Positions 24,178-34,315 of a DNA stretch of 64,000 nt are shown here, piece after piece. A program made the position numbers and the translations under genes. Location of the stretch: NCBI GenBank assembly GCA_003210795.1, contig QCUJ01000003.1, forward strand, positions 1-64,000. Direction: 5' to 3'. The stretch comes from Synechococcus sp. AG-679-B05 (lineage in GTDB: Bacteria; Cyanobacteriota; Cyanobacteriia; PCC-6307; Cyanobiaceae). The notes beneath the pieces were generated by a model. That model saw only the letters and a list, made by a program, of their open reading frames with translations. It ran no database searches and was not told where the DNA came from. How positions within the stretch are numbered: position 1 is the stretch's first letter; the number at the start of each line of letters is the position of its first letter.

Positions 24178-25740
24178 TTAATGGAGGAAATGACGACGAC
24201 CGGTGAGCAGCATCGACATCCCAAGCTCATCGCATGCCTTGATGGAATCGGAATCCCGCATACTGCCCCCGGGGTGAATCACGGCTGTGATGCCGTGACT
24301 GGCAGCCAGACGCACCGTGTCATCGAATGGGAAAAATCCATCACTCGCAAGTACAGCGCCTTTGACATGTTCACCGGCAGCGTCCAAGGCAATACGAGCA
24401 GAGCCAACACGGTTCATCTGACCGGCCCCAACGCCAAGGCTCTGGCCCGACTTGGCAACGACGATGGCGTTCGAGCGAACATGACGGACCAATCGCCAGG
24501 CAAATTCAAGGTCCTGATGCTCCTGTGGTGAGGGCGGACGCTGCGTGGCAACACTCCAGGAATCAGGGGTGATCATCTGATCATCCAGATCCTGAACAAG
24601 CAATCCACCCAGGATGCTACGCACATAACCAGGGCCAGCTGCATCGATGGCGTCGGTAGACAGTTCCAGCAGACGCAGATTGGCTTTGCCCGCCAAAATT
24701 TCCCGAGCCTCAGGCGTGTATCCAGGCGACACCACACACTCGAGGAACAAGCTGGTCAACTCGCGTGCTGCTGGTGCATCCACCTCACCATTGATGGCGA
24801 TGATTCCCCCAAAAGCACTGACCCTGTCGGCATCGAGAGCACGCGTAAGCGCCGCCGAAACCGCAGTTCCAACTGCAACGCCACAGGGATTTGTGTGCTT
24901 CACCACCACCGCCGCGGGCTGCTGCGCCGGAGTCAATCCTCCTTGCCCATAGCCGAATTCACGCACTGTGGCCAGCGCCGCTTCCAGATCAAGCAGGTTG
25001 TTGGTGCTGAGCTCCTTGCCCTGTAGCTGGATGGCACCGCCCCAGCCCTGCCGCGGTTGGCTGTACCAACGAGCGTTCTGATGGGGATTTTCTCCGTACC
25101 GGAGCGTCTGACGCTGCGGTACGGCTCCCAACCATGGTCCATCAGCCACCTCAACATCCTTTGCCATCCAGGTACTGATGGCGGTGTCGTAGGCAGCCGT
25201 GTGCTGAAAAGCCTCGAGTGCCAACTGACGTCGAAGCTCCGGGGGAACTCGACCAGCGGAATCCTGGAGAGCCGCCAAGACGCTGTCGTACTGAGAGGGG
25301 CTGGTGAGAACGGCAACATCGGCATGATTCTTGGCGGCGGCCCGCACCATGGCCGGCCCTCCGATGTCGATGTTCTCGATCGCCTGTTCCCATGTGACAT
25401 CAGGCTTGGCAACGGTTTCGCGGAAGGGATACAGATTGACCACCACCACATCGATCGGAGCAATGTTCTGCTGCTCCAAATCAGCCTGATGGGAGGCATC
25501 GTTGCGCTTGGCCAGAATTCCCCCATGGACTCGAGGATGAAGGGTCTTGACCCGACCACCCAAAATCTCCGGAGCGCCTGTGTGCTCTGAAACGCGGGTC
25601 ACCGGAAGACCAGCCGTCTCCAAAACCTTGGCGGTGCCGCCACTGGAGAGAAGCTGATAGCCATGGACGCGATGCAAAGCCTCCGCAAGAGGCACGATTC
25701 CGGTCTTGTCGGAAACACTCAGCAGGGCGACAGGGGCCAT
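24178..25740 (-). CDS. purH: bifunctional AICAR transformylase/IMP cyclohydrolase
   Basis: PurH carries out the last two steps of IMP synthesis. From ATG at 25740 it has 520 residues. The N-terminal MGS-like cyclohydrolase domain starts with [21 protein letters not shown] and has [11 protein letters not shown]; the AICARFT domain has [20 protein letters not shown] and the end block [18 protein letters not shown]. The open frame extends 19 codons upstream (to 25797), overlapping the divergent hydrolase start, but the family start is used. Confidence 0.98.
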   Translation of the reverse strand: MAPVALLSVSDKTGIVPLAEALHRVHGYQLLSSGGTAKVLETAGLPVTRVSEHTGAPEILGGRVKTLHPRVHGGILAKRNDASHQADLEQQNIAPIDVVVVNLYPFRETVAKPDVTWEQAIENIDIGGPAMVRAAAKNHADVAVLTSPSQYDSVLAALQDSAGRVPPELRRQLALEAFQHTAAYDTAISTWMAKDVEVADGPWLGAVPQRQTLRYGENPHQNARWYSQPRQGWGGAIQLQGKELSTNNLLDLEAALATVREFGYGQGGLTPAQQPAAVVVKHTNPCGVAVGTAVSAALTRALDADRVSAFGGIIAINGEVDAPAARELTSLFLECVVSPGYTPEAREILAGKANLRLLELSTDAIDAAGPGYVRSILGGLLVQDLDDQMITPDSWSVATQRPPSPQEHQDLEFAWRLVRHVRSNAIVVAKSGQSLGVGAGQMNRVGSARIALDAAGEHVKGAVLASDGFFPFDDTVRLAASHGITAVIHPGGSMRDSDSIKACDELGMSMLLTGRRHFLH

Positions 25741-25795
25741 CGAAACGACATGACTGGAATCCTCAGCCAACCTACGCAGGAGTGAACATGTCTCC

Positions 25796-26368
25796 ATGAA
25801 CCGACGCTTGGTCCTGCTGCATGGCTGGGGAGCCGATGGTGACGACCTACGTCCACTGGGGGATGCCTTAAAGGCCAGGCTGGGCGGATCACTTGATCTG
25901 GTCAGCCTCGATGCGCCGGAGCTTCACCCTCAGGGAAGCGGACGTCAGTGGTATGGCCTATTCCCCGCTCAGTGGGACGCCGTACCCGCAGCCATCAACC
26001 AACTTCAACAGCGGCTGCATCAACTTGACGGTGGCGAGCCAGCACTGAAACGAACCGTGCTGTTCGGCTTTTCTCAGGGTGGTGCAATGGCCATACACGC
26101 TGGTTGCGAGCTGCCTCTGGCTGGCGTCATCTCCTGCAGTGGCTATCCCCATCCGAATTGGCAACCCCCTTCAGGACATCCACCAGTCCTTCTATTTCAC
26201 GGCAAAGACGATACGGTCGTTCCGTTTGAAGCCATGGCACAGATACGAGACAAACTCGACTCGCACAGATGCAAAGCCCTTCCATTCAAAAACGGTCACA
26301 CCATTCCAGAAGAAACGATGCAACCGATTGAGAACTTCATCAGCTCGGTGTTGACCGAACTTCAATAG
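25796..26368 (+). CDS. carboxylesterase/phospholipase-type alpha/beta hydrolase
   Basis: 190 residues, ATG start, with the Est/YpfH-like fold: [14 protein letters not shown] at the N-terminus (oxyanion region), nucleophile [11 protein letters not shown] (Ser about residue 93), Asp in GKDDTVVP (about 140) and His in KNGHTIPEE (about 166). The triad is complete. Substrate unknown; such small esterases act on acyl-thiols or lysophospholipids. Divergent to purH and converging on DUF3155. Confidence 0.9.
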   Translation: MNRRLVLLHGWGADGDDLRPLGDALKARLGGSLDLVSLDAPELHPQGSGRQWYGLFPAQWDAVPAAINQLQQRLHQLDGGEPALKRTVLFGFSQGGAMAIHAGCELPLAGVISCSGYPHPNWQPPSGHPPVLLFHGKDDTVVPFEAMAQIRDKLDSHRCKALPFKNGHTIPEETMQPIENFISSVLTELQ

Positions 26369-26374
26369 GCGAGA

Positions 26375-26743
26375 TCAAACGAAGGCGTACTCGTATTCCT
26401 CCATTTCTTCCCAGTCGTCCGAAGCCAAATCAAGACCTTCAAACAGTTTGTCTTCCCCAATCGAATCAACGATGGTGCGAAGAGAGGGAAAGAGGAAATG
26501 ATTTTCCTCAGCGTACTGAGCACTGAACAATCCTTTCTCACCCCAGAAGAAACGATCCGTTGTGTGCTCATTGCGGCGCACATGAAGCAGTGCTGGTGGT
26601 ACGAGAGCCGCTTCAGCGATATAACGCCTCGCGGCAGTGACGGGCTTGTATTCGCCGGTTTCCAGGTTGTGCATGGAAACGTGAGCCAAAACACGCTGAC
26701 CAGCCAACCGACGACGACTGATGCGCTTGCGCTTCTTGGACAT
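26375..26743 (-). CDS. DUF3155 family protein
   Basis: 122 residues. The very basic start MSKKRKRISRRRLAGQRVLA and the segment NLETGEYKPVTAARRYIAEA, then FFWGEKGLFSAQYAEENHFL and an acidic end (DDWEEMEEYEYAFV), fit the cyanobacterial DUF3155 family as I recall it. A charge switch from basic to acidic is notable. Function unknown. Its stop lies 6 bases from the esterase stop (convergent). Confidence 0.85.
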   Translation of the reverse strand: MSKKRKRISRRRLAGQRVLAHVSMHNLETGEYKPVTAARRYIAEAALVPPALLHVRRNEHTTDRFFWGEKGLFSAQYAEENHFLFPSLRTIVDSIGEDKLFEGLDLASDDWEEMEEYEYAFV

Positions 26744-27114
26744 GGAGGCTCCGGGACAGGGGGGGGTGGACTTGATGGTGAACAGTCAGTCGTATCCAAT
26801 GCGGCAAATCGCCGCCAACAGGACATCACCAGAGATTCGGCCGACGGAAATCGTCAGACACAGAAAGACCGCGTCAGGATGGACGAAGTGAACTGCGTCC
26901 ATTCAGAAGATCACCAAGACCCGAATTGATGCCGTGGTGACATCCAGCAAAAGATGCTTCAACCTCTGCTGTAGCTTTGGTAGCTGCAAAAAAGCAACCC
27001 CTCGGGACACTGGCGAGAGCAAACCCTTGACGAGCTGCGCCTCGGTCGTTATGAATATTTTAAGACTTTTCCAAGATTTTTCAAGTCCCTCCACTACAGC
27101 ACCATCGGCTAACC
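26744..27114. other. 370-base intergenic region
   Basis: Between the divergent DUF3155 and histidine kinase genes. It begins with a G-run (eight G near 26760) and holds no convincing open frame on either strand. The right part carries a good promoter-like sequence for the kinase. The middle (26820-27000) is of normal GC and could encode a small RNA, but I see no strong terminator hairpin. Confidence 0.5.
27027..27055 (+). promoter_or_regulatory. sigma70-type promoter candidate for the histidine kinase
   Basis: TTGACG, a 17-base spacer and TATGAA (27050-27055), then about 60 bases to the GTG start. The -35 is nearly perfect and spacing ideal. Confidence 0.5.
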
Positions 27115-28269
27115 GTGGGTAACCCCCGTTACGACAACGGGATTCAGCTGACCGATCGATTCCATGACTTTGCCGATCAGCAGCTGGCCCCCCAGGTCCA
27201 AAGCGGACCCATTCGGCATCTGGGGCTTTATGTGAGCACCCCACCCGATAGCAGCGGTCCACCTCTGATTCTGATCCGGCAGTGGTCTTCAGGAACCCTC
27301 AGCCTTCCGCCGGCGGATGCCGACCCCAACCTGAGAACACCGGACGCCCATCGCCGCTGGTTTCCACTCCAGGATGCCGGCCTGATCCTGGGGGCGCTTC
27401 GAGTCGACCTCGAGTCCACCAGCAGCTGGACGAGCGAAGTCGACGCAGAGACACGTCGCTGCTCCGCAGCCATCAGTCATGCGCTCGGACGAGATCTGGA
27501 GTGTCAGCAGCTCAAGGATGAACTGACACGCCAGAACCAACAGCTGCGCACACTTGTTCATCAACTGCGCAATCCTCTCGCTGCTCTTCGCACCTATGCC
27601 CAGTTGCTGATGCGGCGGCTGGAACCGGACAGCGCCCATCAGGCTTTGCTGAGCAACATGCTCAGCGAGCAGCGCCAGCTGGGGCGCTACATCGACGCTC
27701 TTGATGCTCTTGGAGAGCGCGCTCTGCCCCACTCCGAAGAGGACATGCTCGGTCCAACCCTGTTGCCACCGGGAGGGACCACAACAACTGACACCCTGGC
27801 CGCGTTGATCCAACCTCTGGTGGAACGCGCCGAAGCCACCGCCAATCTGCAGAACCGACCCTGGCGAGGACCCAGCAGCTGGCCCGTCTGGAGTGAAGGT
27901 TCAGCCGGAGATGGATTCATGGCGGAAATCGTGGCCAATCTTTTGGAAAACGCCTTCCGCTACAGCCCAGGTGGCTGCGCCATTGGCCTGGAACTTCTCA
28001 ATAACGGACTGTGCGTCTGGGATTCAGGGCCACCGATTCCGAACATTGAACAATCCCGAATCTTCCATCAGGGAGAACGCGGATCCTCCGCCAAAGACCG
28101 TCCGGGTACCGGCCTTGGCCTAGCCCTCGCCCGCCGCCTTGCAGAACGCAACGGCGGACATCTGACCCTGAGCACCGAACCCAAGTCGATTCACCCCAAC
28201 CTGCCGGCAACGGGGAATGCCTTCCAACTCAGCTGGTCCCGAGCAGCCCTGCCAGCAGGAGAAGCGTGA
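27115..28269 (+). CDS. sensor histidine kinase
   Basis: 384 residues, GTG start. No membrane segment is seen. Residues ~1-130 form a poorly conserved sensor part (GAF-like by layout: beta strands around LGLYVSTPP and LILIRQW). Then VHQLRNPLAALRTYAQLL is the H-box (His about 145), LLENAFRYSPGG the N-box, and RPGTGLGLALARRLAE the G-box. It should phosphorylate a response regulator not encoded here. The end overlaps cobS by 41 bases (convergent). Soluble orphan kinase; signal unknown. Confidence 0.9.
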   Translation: MGNPRYDNGIQLTDRFHDFADQQLAPQVQSGPIRHLGLYVSTPPDSSGPPLILIRQWSSGTLSLPPADADPNLRTPDAHRRWFPLQDAGLILGALRVDLESTSSWTSEVDAETRRCSAAISHALGRDLECQQLKDELTRQNQQLRTLVHQLRNPLAALRTYAQLLMRRLEPDSAHQALLSNMLSEQRQLGRYIDALDALGERALPHSEEDMLGPTLLPPGGTTTTDTLAALIQPLVERAEATANLQNRPWRGPSSWPVWSEGSAGDGFMAEIVANLLENAFRYSPGGCAIGLELLNNGLCVWDSGPPIPNIEQSRIFHQGERGSSAKDRPGTGLGLALARRLAERNGGHLTLSTEPKSIHPNLPATGNAFQLSWSRAALPAGEA

Positions 28270-29005
28270 TCGCTTCACTCAGCACCAAGGAGGCTCCATA
28301 ACTGTCGCCGGTATGACCACCCAGGCGCCGACCCAGACAGTCCGCCACCAGCACAGCCACCGGAGCACCCAAAAGCAATGCCAGCGGCTGCACGCCACAA
28401 ACGGCCAGCAACACCACACCCGGCAAAATCGGCAGCACATCCCAGGCAGGACGACTATGCCAACGATGGAAAGCAGCGGTTCCATCGATTCGAATGTAGT
28501 CGAACTGTGCCATCGCCCATAGCGGGGCGACACGAGCCCAAAAACCAGCCAGCACAAGGGCCTCCGGAGCAGCAGGTCCGAGTTGCAGCAGCGCTGCAAT
28601 CTCCAGAAGCAGAACCACCGCCAGGGCTAGCACGCCACTGGCACCGACGCGACTGTCGTCCATTGCCGCAAGCCGGCGTTCCTCACCAGCAGCGACCCCA
28701 TCGGCCGTGTCCATCAACCCGTCGTGGTGCAAGCCACCACTGAGGCGAATACCAACAACAATTACCAGCGGTGCCAAGGCCACCGGGCTCCACCCCAGAC
28801 GAACCAGGCCAATCCACACCAAGGCCTGCAGCCCTCCGATCAGCAAACCGATCCAGGGAGCAAACCGGGCAATGCGCTCGAAGCGTGGCGCCGGCCAGGG
28901 CCATGCCGGCAGCACCGAATAAAAAATCCAGGCACCGGCCAGATCAGCCAGCCACGGTGGAGCATTCCGAGCGATGGTTCCGTAGCGCGTGAGTGCTGGC
29001 GTCAC
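28229..29005 (-). CDS. cobS: adenosylcobinamide-GDP ribazoletransferase
   Basis: CobS joins adenosylcobinamide-GDP with alpha-ribazole in cobalamin (pseudocobalamin in picocyanobacteria) synthesis at the membrane. 258 residues from GTG at 29005. RLSGGLHHDGLMDTADGVAAG carries the Asp-rich DGLxDxxDG signature; ALLQLGPAAPEAL and RVAPLWAMAQFDYIR follow, with about six hydrophobic helices. The open frame runs on to 29125 within tgt, but these residues lack family features. Confidence 0.93.
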   Translation of the reverse strand: MTPALTRYGTIARNAPPWLADLAGAWIFYSVLPAWPWPAPRFERIARFAPWIGLLIGGLQALVWIGLVRLGWSPVALAPLVIVVGIRLSGGLHHDGLMDTADGVAAGEERRLAAMDDSRVGASGVLALAVVLLLEIAALLQLGPAAPEALVLAGFWARVAPLWAMAQFDYIRIDGTAAFHRWHSRPAWDVLPILPGVVLLAVCGVQPLALLLGAPVAVLVADCLGRRLGGHTGDSYGASLVLSEAITLLLLAGLLGTS

Positions 29006-29034
29006 CGTAGGTTCAACCCGGTGACGATCCTGCT

Positions 29035-30157
29035 TTGTTCGGCTTCGACATCTCGGCCCGTTGTGCCAACACAGCAGCCCGGTGCGGCACCTTCCACACA
29101 CCGCACGGTCCGGTGGAAACCCCACGATTCATGCCCGTGGGAACCCTGGCCACTGTTAAAGGCATCAGCACCGAGCAACTGGCACGCACCGGCGCTCAGA
29201 TGGTGCTTTCCAACACGTACCACCTTCATCTGCAGCCCGGCGAAGAGATCGTTGCCGCGGGTGGAGGACTGCACCAATTCATGGGCTGGGACGGTCCGAT
29301 GCTCACCGACTCCGGTGGCTTTCAGGTTTTCAGCCTCGGAGACCTGAACAAAATTGATGACCGTGGCGTGGTGTTCCGCAATCCACGGGACGGTCGAATC
29401 ATCGACATGACGCCGGAGCATGCAACACAGATCCAGATGGCACTCGGTGCCGATGTCGCCATGGCCTTCGATCAATGCCCCCCCCTATCCAGCGACCGAA
29501 AACGATGTGATCGATGCCTGCCGGCGCACCCATGCCTGGTTGGCGCGCTGCGTTGAGGCCCACACCTGTGAGAGCCAGGCCTTGTTCGGCATCGTGCAGG
29601 GCGGATGCTTCCCCCATTTACGTCGGGAGAGCGCTCGAGCCGTAGCCGACTTCGACCTGCCGGGAATCGCCGTCGGCGGGGTCAGCGTGGGCGAACCCAT
29701 CGAGGAGATGCACCGGATCGTGAGGGATGTGACGCCGCTGTTGCCCGATGCTCGACCCCGCTACCTGATGGGAATCGGCACTCTGCGCGAAATGGCCGTG
29801 GCTGTGGCCAATGGGATCGATTTGTTCGATTGTGTCCTACCAACCCGGCTCGGACGGCATGGCACGGCCTTGGTTGGTGGAGAACGCTGGAATCTCCGCA
29901 ATGCCCGATTCCGACACGACCACACACCCCTGGACACTAGCTGCCCCTGCCCAGCCTGCTCCAACAACCACACCCGGGCCTATCTGAACCACTTGATTCG
30001 CAGCGAAGAGTTGCTGGGGCTGACCCTGCTCAGCCTTCACAACATCACCCATCTTTTGCGCTTCACCACAGCCATGGGGCAAGCAATTCGGGAGGGTTGT
30101 TTTTCAGAGGATTTCGCTCCCTGGGAGCCCGACTCACCAGCCCATCACACGTGGTAG
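29035..30157 (+). pseudogene. tgt: queuine tRNA-ribosyltransferase, frameshifted
   Basis: Tgt exchanges guanine for preQ1 at tRNA position 34. The first frame (TTG 29035, or an unseen start) reads through [28 protein letters not shown] and [11 protein letters not shown] (catalytic Asp) to MAFDQCPP. The rest, from [15 protein letters not shown] through [14 protein letters not shown] and the zinc ligands CPCPAC...H, lies in the next frame. The break is at a run of eight C, 29478-29485; seven would restore one ~373-codon frame. Both halves are otherwise intact, so this is a sequencing error, a recent mutation or slippage. Confidence 0.88.
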
Positions 30158-30190
30158 CGTCCAACCAACGCCTTATTTGAAGTACAAGGG

Positions 30191-30334
30191 ATGGCCGCCT
30201 TCACCCTCGACCTGCTGGCACAGCTGCCCGAGGCCTACCAGGCCTTCTCACCGCTGATCGACATCCTGCCTTTGATTCCGGTGTTTTTCCTGCTGCTTGC
30301 CTTTGTTTGGCAAGCCTCCGTGGGTTTCCGCTGA
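30191..30334 (+). CDS. psbK: photosystem II protein PsbK
   Basis: 47 residues with ATG after AAGGG. The mature protein begins around KLPEAY-type [20 protein letters not shown] and continues [16 protein letters not shown], which is the PsbK signature. The first ten residues are a short leader removed after insertion. PsbK is a single-helix subunit beside CP43. It follows tgt on the same strand, as I recall from other picocyanobacteria. Its stop is directly adjacent to the convergent stop of the next gene. Confidence 0.97.
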   Translation: MAAFTLDLLAQLPEAYQAFSPLIDILPLIPVFFLLLAFVWQASVGFR

Positions 30335-31072
30335 TCAGCTGTCGCGGAGAACAGCCCAAACAAACGCAGGAAGAACGAGCATTCTTCGCCAGCGACTGGG
30401 CTCCTGCACTAGCCGATACAGCCATTCGATCTGCAGGCTACACATCCATCGCGGTGCACGATTTTTGGCGCCAGCCCAGACATCGAAGCTGCCACCAACG
30501 CCTATCCAAAGACCCGCTTTTCCGATCTGTTGCTGCTGGGACCAGATCTCTTGGCGGGGAACCCCAAGGGCGATCAACACCAAATCCGGTACTGCATCGG
30601 CTAACTCCGCCTCAATCTCCGGCCAGGCCTGCTCCGGCTGATAGCCATCCACAGCCATCACCAGGTTCAAACCTGGGAAAGCCTCAGGGAGAGTCCGGCG
30701 CAGGTTGCCCATAACCTTCGGAGACGCCCCCACCAACGCAACGCGCCAACCATGGGAAGCGGCATAGCCCAGCAGGGTCCAGGCCAGTTCAATCCCAGCC
30801 GTTTTCAATACCCTCACGCCCTGGCGAGATAGCGCCCACACCACCCCAGCACCATCGGGGATCACCAGCTCCGCTGAAGCGATAGCCAGACCCAGCTGGG
30901 GATGACTGCGAGCAGCCATGGTCATTTCCGCATTGAGGGTCACGACACGGCCACCGCCGCTGGAATGCAGGCCGATCGCTGCTGCGGAGACATCACGACA
31001 GGCATCCACAGGGACACCAAGAACCTCACAACGGCGACGGTCATCAGGGGTTGTTAACGAATCCATGGGCAC
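30335..31072 (-). CDS. WecG/TagA/CpsF family glycosyltransferase
   Basis: 245 residues. VTLNAEMTMAARSHPQLGLA near 45-65, VIPDGAGVVWA near 70-80 (the DGxG active site), then GWRVALVGASPKVM and PDLVLIALGVPRQE are the marks of the GT26 family. These enzymes add ManNAc(A) or similar sugars to undecaprenyl-linked GlcNAc, the step after a WecA-type enzyme such as that at 4161-5300, though the genes are far apart. Start M1 or M3. Confidence 0.93.
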   Translation of the reverse strand: MPMDSLTTPDDRRRCEVLGVPVDACRDVSAAAIGLHSSGGGRVVTLNAEMTMAARSHPQLGLAIASAELVIPDGAGVVWALSRQGVRVLKTAGIELAWTLLGYAASHGWRVALVGASPKVMGNLRRTLPEAFPGLNLVMAVDGYQPEQAWPEIEAELADAVPDLVLIALGVPRQEIWSQQQQIGKAGLWIGVGGSFDVWAGAKNRAPRWMCSLQIEWLYRLVQEPSRWRRMLVLPAFVWAVLRDS

Positions 31073-31114
31073 CGCTCCGCATTGGAGAATTTAAGGGCGG
31101 CAAATCGACTGGGC

Positions 31115-34100
31115 ATGGTGGAAAAGTCGGCAAAGACCCCCACAGAACAGAGCCGCATTGAGGCGGTGATCCAACGGCTTGACCGCTCCATCAGCAAGGT
31201 GGTGCTGCAACGCCAAGACCCGATCAGTGGCCTGCTTCCCGCCAGCACCGCGCACACGATTCACGGCAACTACGGCGATGCATGGGTGCGGGACTGCGTG
31301 TATTCCATTCAATGCGTCTGGGCACTGAGCCTGGCGATCCGCCGCCATCGGGGTCGGGGGGGCCAGAACAGCCGGGCCTGGGAACTCGAACAACGGGTCA
31401 TCGCACTGATGCGTGGACTGCTGCGAGCGATGCTGCGCCAGGCAGAAAAGGTGGAGCGGTTCAAGCACAGCCTGGATCCTCTGGACGCCTTGCATGCCAA
31501 ATACGACAGCAGCAGTGGTGATCCCGTGGTGGCCGATGACGGCTGGGGTCACCTGCAGCTCGATGCCACCTCTCTGTTCTTATTGCAGCTGGCTCAGCTG
31601 ACGCGGAGCGGCTGCACCGTGATCCACAGCCGTGATGAAGCGGATTTCATCCAGAACCTGGTCTTCTACATCGCTCGGGCCTACCGGACCCCCGACTACG
31701 GCATCTGGGAACGGGGCGACAAGGGCAACCATGGACTACCGGAGCGGAACGCCAGCTCGATCGGGATGGCCAAGGCCGCACTGGAAGCCCTCGAGGGGCT
31801 GGATCTCTTCGGCGTCTATGGCGATGGATCCTGCCGAGTGCTGATTCCCCAGGGAGCGCTGGTACGGCTGCGACGCGCCCTGGAAAGTCTGCTGCCACGG
31901 GAATCAGCCAGCAAGGAGGCCGACAGCGCCTGTCTTTCCGTGGTGGGCTATCCAGCCTGGGCCGTAGAGAACAACAATCTTGTCCAGCGCACCCTGCGTC
32001 GGATCCGACGGGATCTGGGGGGGGCCTATGGCTACAAGCGCTTCCTGCGCGATGGCCACCAAACCGCCGTGGAAGATGGCACCCGGCTGCATTACGAGCC
32101 GGAGGAACTGGCCGAATTCGAAGGCATCGAATCGGAATGGCCTCTGTTTCTGGCATTCGAACTGGTCACATCCTGCTGTGAAGAGCGCTGGCAGGAGGCC
32201 AGACGCTTGCACAACAACTTGCAGGCTCTTTCTGTGCAATGCGATGGCGAGGCGTTGTACCCCGAGCTTTATCGCGTGCCGGATGAAAAGGTCGAAGCAG
32301 AGCGCAAGCAGCCTGGAAGCCAGGAGCGCGAGGCCAACACAAATCTGCCCCTGATCTGGACCCAGAGCCTCGCCTGGCTGGGCGAAATGTTGCTGGAAGG
32401 TGTTGTGACACCCGCTGACCTCGACCCCTGCAACCGCCGTCAGGCCTCAGCCCTGGGAGCGGAGTCGGTCCTGGTGGCTTTCGCTGTCCAGGATGCTGCC
32501 GTTGGCACGACCTTGATTGAGGCTGGTTTGCCCCTAAGCCTGAGTGGGACGATCAGCGTGCAGTGCTCCGATGCCCTCGGAGAGAGCCTGGCCCAGCTAG
32601 GGGCCAATCCACGACTGAACCTCAGCGGCCTGCCACCAAAGCGAATAGAGACGGAAGACACAGCCCGGTTTTACCGCCAGGGGAGACGTGATCTGGCCTT
32701 CACCGCAGCCGTGCTGGAAGACAGCGTCAGCTACTTAGCCGATGACCCGCTGCAGCTGGTGGACAGCGTTGTTGATGAACTGCATTTACTGCAACGCCAC
32801 TGGCGGGGCCCCGGACTGCCACTGCTGCTGATCCCGATCAGCTCTGAATCCTTTAAACACCACCCGGAAGCCATTCTCAATCTGGGCCGAACGCTGAGCA
32901 GAGGCAGCATCGGCGGGATCAGCGTGCAGTTCGACACAGTAGAGCAACTCAGAAGCATGGGGCAGTGGCTTGAGCTGCCTGGAGAAGCGCCCAGCCCGGA
33001 AGGGAAGGTTTCGAGCAGGGCACTCAGCACAGCCTTGCTGCGTGAAGCCACAGACCTGGCGGACCTCACCGCCGCTCAGGAACAGGAACTGGACGAAACC
33101 GAAACGGATGCTCTGCAGGCACGACTCTGGGCCAGTGACTCTCTTCACGAACAGGCCGAGGTCTTGGAATTGCTGCAACGCCGTTTCGGCGTGGAAGCGA
33201 CACAAACAAGCCCAGGCGCCGGGCCTGTGAGCCTGAGGCATCTGCTGGAGGAGGTCTATACCCGGGGACTTCGCTGCCAGGAGTGGAGCGTGGTTCGCCG
33301 TTGTGCCGGTGCACTGGGGATGGTGCACCCCCAGCTGGAGGATGCCCTCACCGACCTACTGATGCGTCAAACACAGGTGGTGGTGGGGCGTAACTACACC
33401 GCGGACTCACGCCTGATCCGCCCTCTGGACAACAGCGCCATTGCCGAACGCATTGCGCGCACCAGCGGTACCGACAGCAGGGAACGGATGCTCGAGCAGG
33501 AGCTGCTGCTGGCGCTCGACAGCATTGCCCGACGCCAACCCACGCTGCTCAAGGGCAGTCTCACCCTGCAGTTGAGCCAGTTGCTGCTTCTGCTGACCTC
33601 GGAACTGGCCGTTGAGCAGCGACTCAGCCAGGACGAAGCCTTCGAAGCGCTTTGCAGCACCTCACCCCATCTCATCCGCGACCGATTGCGCCGCCTTCTG
33701 AGCGACGTGGACCACGGAAGAGCCGCCTTGCAACGCGGTGAGCAACTGCACGTCAGCGGGCGCGTGCAGTGGAAAGTTCCCGATCCACTGGAGGTGGCTC
33801 CAAGCGGTGGGGACTGGCTGCAGCACCGGATCCGGCTGGGCACTTTGCAGAAGGTGCCGCGCGACTTCTACGCCGGGATCTGGAGCTTGCTTCGCCATTG
33901 CCGCGGCCTGGTGATCGGCGACAAGCTCGAACGACGCAACCGTCTAAACAGCAGTCTGATCCTGGAGAAGACAGCAGGGGAGCGCAATTTCGCCACCTTG
34001 GTGGAGCATTTGCTCAGCCGGATCGATGCACCGGAATACCGGCAGCTCTGCAACGAATGTTTGCTGTCTCTGATGGCCTTCGTGGAGGCCAACCCGGATG

Positions 34101-34312
34101 TGCGTTTTGCCGACGATCTCGCCCTGGATGTGGTGATCGGTCACGCAGTTCGCGTGGGCTGGCTGCTGACCCATCCATCCCTGGCAGATGGAAATTACAG
34201 CCAGTACAAGGCACTGGCCTGGGGGCAGTTCTACGCAGCGTCCCCTGGGGACTGCCGTCGTTGGCAGATCGCAGCCCTGAAAGAATTGACCGAACAGAGG
34301 GCACTGGTGTAA
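31115..34312 (+). CDS. GH15/phosphorylase-kinase regulatory subunit-like protein
   Basis: A 1065-residue protein from ATG at 31115 (TTG at 31082 is possible). The N-terminal two thirds resemble the alpha/alpha-barrel glucoamylase-like domain of PHK alpha/beta subunits: NYGDAWVRDCVYSIQCVWAL, YDSSSGDPVVADDGWGHLQLDATSLFLLQL, NHGLPERNASSIGMAKAALEAL. The C-terminus is helical with no clear enzyme motif. Family is present across cyanobacteria. It may bind or act on alpha-glucans such as glycogen; activity is unproven. Nothing truncated. Confidence 0.88.
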   Translation: MVEKSAKTPTEQSRIEAVIQRLDRSISKVVLQRQDPISGLLPASTAHTIHGNYGDAWVRDCVYSIQCVWALSLAIRRHRGRGGQNSRAWELEQRVIALMRGLLRAMLRQAEKVERFKHSLDPLDALHAKYDSSSGDPVVADDGWGHLQLDATSLFLLQLAQLTRSGCTVIHSRDEADFIQNLVFYIARAYRTPDYGIWERGDKGNHGLPERNASSIGMAKAALEALEGLDLFGVYGDGSCRVLIPQGALVRLRRALESLLPRESASKEADSACLSVVGYPAWAVENNNLVQRTLRRIRRDLGGAYGYKRFLRDGHQTAVEDGTRLHYEPEELAEFEGIESEWPLFLAFELVTSCCEERWQEARRLHNNLQALSVQCDGEALYPELYRVPDEKVEAERKQPGSQEREANTNLPLIWTQSLAWLGEMLLEGVVTPADLDPCNRRQASALGAESVLVAFAVQDAAVGTTLIEAGLPLSLSGTISVQCSDALGESLAQLGANPRLNLSGLPPKRIETEDTARFYRQGRRDLAFTAAVLEDSVSYLADDPLQLVDSVVDELHLLQRHWRGPGLPLLLIPISSESFKHHPEAILNLGRTLSRGSIGGISVQFDTVEQLRSMGQWLELPGEAPSPEGKVSSRALSTALLREATDLADLTAAQEQELDETETDALQARLWASDSLHEQAEVLELLQRRFGVEATQTSPGAGPVSLRHLLEEVYTRGLRCQEWSVVRRCAGALGMVHPQLEDALTDLLMRQTQVVVGRNYTADSRLIRPLDNSAIAERIARTSGTDSRERMLEQELLLALDSIARRQPTLLKGSLTLQLSQLLLLLTSELAVEQRLSQDEAFEALCSTSPHLIRDRLRRLLSDVDHGRAALQRGEQLHVSGRVQWKVPDPLEVAPSGGDWLQHRIRLGTLQKVPRDFYAGIWSLLRHCRGLVIGDKLERRNRLNSSLILEKTAGERNFATLVEHLLSRIDAPEYRQLCNECLLSLMAFVEANPDVRFADDLALDVVIGHAVRVGWLLTHPSLADGNYSQYKALAWGQFYAASPGDCRRWQIAALKELTEQRALV

Positions 34313-34315
34313 CAG

